DNA of 64,000 nt from Pontiellaceae bacterium B12227 (GTDB lineage Bacteria > Verrucomicrobiota > Kiritimatiellia > Kiritimatiellales > Pontiellaceae), in contig JAROAZ010000019.1 of assembly GCA_029432775.1 (NCBI GenBank), positions 52,619 to 116,618 on the forward strand, given 5' to 3'. The translations under genes were made by a program, and so were the position numbers. Below, piece after piece: positions 61,423 to 64,000 of the stretch (its first letter is position 1; the number at the start of each line of letters is the position of its first letter). The notes below the pieces were generated by a model. It saw only the letters and a program-made list of their open reading frames with translations. It ran no database searches and was not told the DNA's origin.

Positions 61423-62523
61423 ATGTTGAATCAGAATTTAAACCGACGTTCGTTTACACTTGCAGGCGCAGCTGCGCTGGCGACCGCACCCGGGTTGGCC
61501 GGAGCGGCCGGGGGCAGGGTTCCGTCCTATCTGTGGAAATATTCCGCGGAATATAAAAAGGATCCCCGGGCGGCCGCGCTGAAATATTTTGAAGCAGCTA
61601 AATTCGGCCTGTTTATTCACTATGGACTCTATTCTCTATTGGGCCGGGGGGAGTGGGTGCAGTTGCAGAGCAAAATCCACGTTGCCGAGTATGCAAAGCT
61701 GGCGGACGATTTTACGGCGGAGAAATTCGATGCCGATTTTATTACCGACATGGCCCTCGAAGCCGGCATGAACTATGTCAATATCACCACTCGGCATCAC
61801 GACAGCTTCTGTCTCTTTGATTCCAAATATACTGATTTCAAAAGCACAAACTCTCCCGCCAAAAGGGATTTGGTTGCGGAGCTGGCCGAAGAATGCCGGA
61901 AGAAAAAAATGGGATTCTATCTGTACTACTCCCACGGACGCGACTGGCGCCATCCGCATGCGCCCAATAATGGTGACTGGGGAGGGAACGCCCGGCCGAA
62001 ATATGATATGAAAGAGCCCTTCTACAAGTACGGTGAGGATCAGGATCTTCAGATTTACATCGAATTCATGAAAAACCAGATCACTGAGCTGCTGACCAAC
62101 TATGGCCCGGTCGGGGGTATCTGGCTTGACGGCGAAGCGACGCCGAAATCCCGAATGAAAAGACTGCACGAGTTTAAGCTACAGGAACTGTACGATCATA
62201 TCCGTTCGCTGCAGCCGCAGGCGCTGATTTCATACAAGCATGGTCTGAGCGGTACGGAGGACTTCAAAGCCCCCGAACGTAAATTCAAGGGAACCTCGGA
62301 TGTGCCTCTGGAGTTCTGCGATACGCTGCAACCGTGGAAGTGGGGCTATGACAAGAGCCTGGACGGAAAACACAAGACGCCTGATCAGGTGATGGAAATG
62401 CTCAAGAAAGCGCAGGGAATGAATGCCAACCTGTTGCTCAATGTCGGCCCGCTTCCTGACGGTTCCATTCATCCGGAAGATCTGAAGACACTCGCTGAAG
62501 TCGGCAAAAAGCTGAAGGCGTAG
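61423..62523 (+). CDS. Exported GH29 alpha-L-fucosidase
   Basis: 366 aa, GGAGAAGGAG site upstream. The start NRRSFTLAGAAALATAPGLAGA is a Tat-type signal peptide, so the enzyme is probably exported folded. Catalytic barrel: YFEAAKFGLFIHYGLYSL, TTRHHDSFCLFDSKYTDF, and the retaining nucleophile D236 in GGIWLDGE. It ends soon after LLLNVGPLPDGS and lacks the C-terminal beta-sandwich found in many GH29 enzymes (usually 430-500 aa), so it is a minimal single-domain form. It releases terminal alpha-L-fucose. Box 3 suggests control by the adjacent two-component system. Convergent with a sulfatase. Confidence 0.94.
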   Translation: MLNQNLNRRSFTLAGAAALATAPGLAGAAGGRVPSYLWKYSAEYKKDPRAAALKYFEAAKFGLFIHYGLYSLLGRGEWVQLQSKIHVAEYAKLADDFTAEKFDADFITDMALEAGMNYVNITTRHHDSFCLFDSKYTDFKSTNSPAKRDLVAELAEECRKKKMGFYLYYSHGRDWRHPHAPNNGDWGGNARPKYDMKEPFYKYGEDQDLQIYIEFMKNQITELLTNYGPVGGIWLDGEATPKSRMKRLHEFKLQELYDHIRSLQPQALISYKHGLSGTEDFKAPERKFKGTSDVPLEFCDTLQPWKWGYDKSLDGKHKTPDQVMEMLKKAQGMNANLLLNVGPLPDGSIHPEDLKTLAEVGKKLKA

Positions 62524-62544
62524 AGCAAATTAAACGTCATGTCG

Positions 62545-62563
62545 CCGCGATCTAGGATCGCGG
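62545..62563. terminator. Short hairpin between convergent GH29 and sulfatase
   Basis: CCGCGAT-CTAGG-ATCGCGG, a 7-bp GC-rich stem in the 48-bp convergent gap, without a clear T-run. Confidence 0.5.
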
Positions 62564-62571
62564 AACGAGGT

Positions 62572-63930
62572 CTATAAATCCGGCCGGGGTGAATCCAGTT
62601 CGGCCATCATAATTTTCTTCAAGTGCGATACCCGCTCCGGATATTCAGGAGCGAGGTCGTGCCGTTCTTCATTATCATCCTTGATATTGTAGAGCTGGAA
62701 TTCGTCCGTCTTGCGGTCGATCTCCACCAGCTTCCATCCATCATTGGAAATCAGCGAGGAACGGCCCATTTTCCGGAAGCGGTTGTTGACGATGACATAG
62801 TCGTGCTCCTGCGTTTGTGGTTTGGACAGCAGGGTGGGCAGATACGAGATACTGTCTTTTCCTTTCGGCATATCCACGCTGAGGAGGTCCGCCAGTGTCG
62901 CCATGAAATCGTAGTGCGCACTGAGAATGTCGGTTTCTGTGCCCGGCTGGATTTTGCCCGGCCAGCGCACGATCATCGGACACTGCATTCCGCCCTGATA
63001 TCCGGCGCGTTTGATTCCGGCGCGTCCCCCGGCCCCGTCGAAAATATCGCCGCATTCGGAGGTGCGCCATTTTTTGTCGGTCAGGTTGGCCTTTTCGCCG
63101 CCCGGTAGTTTTTGTGCGGTGAATAAGGGTTTGGGGCCGTAATAAAGTTCATGGCCGTTGTCGGAAGTGAAGGCAACCACGGTCTTATCGTCCAGCCCCA
63201 GTTTTTTTAATTCGTCCATGATCAGGCCCACGTGGTCATCGAGCATGCGGACCATCGACGCATATTTCTTTTCGGCCAGCGACCAGTCCTTGTCGGCATA
63301 ATCCGGGTGCAGTTCGGGAATGGCGACCGGTCCGTGCGGCAGCTGAGTCGGGTGATAGAGAAAAAACGGCTCGTCCTTGTGCTCGCGGATGTATTTGAGG
63401 ATGCCCTCGATAAATACATTCTGCGAATAGGTCTTGCCGCCGGAACCGACAGGCTCGTTTCCTTCCTCGCTCATCTTTCCGCAATAGGGATCGTCGTTTC
63501 CTTCCAGCTCAAACCGTTCGCCGTTGCGCCAAAGATAAGCCGGGTAGAATCCGTGGCAGCGAACATGACAGTAGTAGCCTTCGTGGAAATCCCAGCCAAA
63601 GCGCCGCACCCGTTCATCCCACGTCAGGAAGCCACGGTCGAGCTTGCAGAACTGCGCGGTCTTGTATCCTGCCTTTTGGGCGATCTGCCCGAGGAAAACT
63701 TCGTTATCGGGAATCTTCCTGTTCTTTTTCATCTGCTCGAGCTTTTGCTCGTATTGTTCCGGGGTAATCTTGCCGGCATCGCGCTGAATCGGGAGTCCGC
63801 CCTTGGAGTGCCCCCAGCCGCCGTTACGGCCATCGTGCATGCCGCTTGCAAGCGTCCAGCGCGACGGGGCGCAGTAGACGCCTCCGTAATAGTTGTTGAA
63901 CTTTATGCCCTTGTATGTTTTTCCAATCAA
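62572..63930 (-). CDS. S1-family sulfatase, 5' end missing or replaced
   Basis: About 452 aa visible, with no ATG. The formylglycine motif C-A-P-S-R appears only 20 residues from the first possible start (TTG 63930), whereas about 55-75 residues with the DD metal strand should precede it. IGKTYKGIKFNNYYGGVYCAPSR is genuine sulfatase sequence; upstream the frame stays open to the window edge but reads FLRRKIKSFSKSFFPT, unlike any sulfatase. FTSDNGHELYYG supplies the second metal site. So the gene is either disrupted near 63930 or altered by a mobile element whose arms lie at 63944-63998. Without the metal strand it should be inactive unless the true 5' part lies beyond the window. Confidence 0.85.
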   Translation of the reverse strand: MIGKTYKGIKFNNYYGGVYCAPSRWTLASGMHDGRNGGWGHSKGGLPIQRDAGKITPEQYEQKLEQMKKNRKIPDNEVFLGQIAQKAGYKTAQFCKLDRGFLTWDERVRRFGWDFHEGYYCHVRCHGFYPAYLWRNGERFELEGNDDPYCGKMSEEGNEPVGSGGKTYSQNVFIEGILKYIREHKDEPFFLYHPTQLPHGPVAIPELHPDYADKDWSLAEKKYASMVRMLDDHVGLIMDELKKLGLDDKTVVAFTSDNGHELYYGPKPLFTAQKLPGGEKANLTDKKWRTSECGDIFDGAGGRAGIKRAGYQGGMQCPMIVRWPGKIQPGTETDILSAHYDFMATLADLLSVDMPKGKDSISYLPTLLSKPQTQEHDYVIVNNRFRKMGRSSLISNDGWKLVEIDRKTDEFQLYNIKDDNEERHDLAPEYPERVSHLKKIMMAELDSPRPDL

Positions 63931-63943
63931 CTCAATGCAGGTA

Positions 63944-63998
63944 GGGAAAAAGGATTTTGAGAATGATTTTATCTTACGTCGCAGAAATCCTTTTTCCC
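63944..63998. repeat. Inverted repeat at the window edge
   Basis: GGGAAAAAGGATTT (63944) and AAATCCTTTTTCCC (63985) are perfect 14-bp arms 27 nt apart, next to the point where sulfatase similarity ends. May be the end of an inserted element. Confidence 0.55.
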
Positions 63999-64000
63999 GT

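Overview
The window is a dense polysaccharide-degradation region from what looks like a marine, probably anaerobic member of the Kiritimatiellota/Verrucomicrobiota (Pontiella-like). This placement is an inference from the gene content. There are four S1-type sulfatases beside fucosidase-type enzymes (GH29, two GH95, two GH141-like), secreted beta-helix and autotransporter-like proteins, a PEP-CTERM-type protein, an SHD1-domain protein and a histidine kinase with discoidin-like domains. No SusC/SusD pair, rRNA, tRNA or CRISPR array was seen. The likely substrate is a sulfated, fucose-rich glycan that also carries xylose or glucose and uronic acid.

Layout. 1-12.5 kb: a + strand run of a partial GH141-like/PDZ protein, sulfatase, GH95, sulfatase, an envelope-anchored protein of unknown function, a glycosidase remnant and a third sulfatase. 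12.5-17.5 kb: an AraC regulator divergent from a GPH-type sugar symporter overlapping a GH31 gene. 17.5-19 kb: an IS110/IS1111-type element with a candidate bridge-RNA region. 19-34 kb: a GH141-like protein with a CBM-like tail, secreted repeat proteins, two paralogous beta-helix proteins, a flavoprotein, a pair of TonB-like/VWA and TonB-like/SHD1 membrane proteins, an SGNH esterase and a GH57-like enzyme, with several amputated genes between them. 34-43 kb: GH95, a DUF6250-like lipoprotein, GH43, an alginate-lyase-like multidomain protein and GH97, ending in a strong terminator. 43-53.5 kb: a sugar-acid catabolic block (Gfo/Idh/MocA, cupin, GH88 on the - strand; XRE-cupin regulator, OYE-type reductase, SDR, esterase, FRD-like flavoprotein, small membrane protein and ManA on the + strand), punctuated by long hairpin repeats. 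53.5-64 kb: a frameshifted PEP-CTERM gene, a giant sialate-O-acetylesterase-type protein, a LuxR-type two-component system, a GH29 fucosidase and a 5'-damaged or partial sulfatase.

How the genes may work together. Exported sulfatases, fucosidases, esterases and lyases would trim the polymer outside the cytoplasm. Transport would follow, and several enzymes without signal peptides (GH95 at 4.2 kb, GH31, GH43, GH57, GH88, SGNH, one sulfatase) could finish the oligosaccharides inside. The 43-53 kb block would then convert the sugars and sugar acids.

Two DNA-level signals stand out. First, a 15-bp palindrome TTCCA-N5-TGGAA occurs 24 times exactly in 64 kb, in all three reading frames and between genes, against about 0.06 expected for ten fixed bases. 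Second, a 22-bp inverted repeat (ACCACCT-N4-GGCT-AGGTGGT) lies upstream of exactly three genes flanking the LuxR-type two-component system and is a good candidate for its operator.
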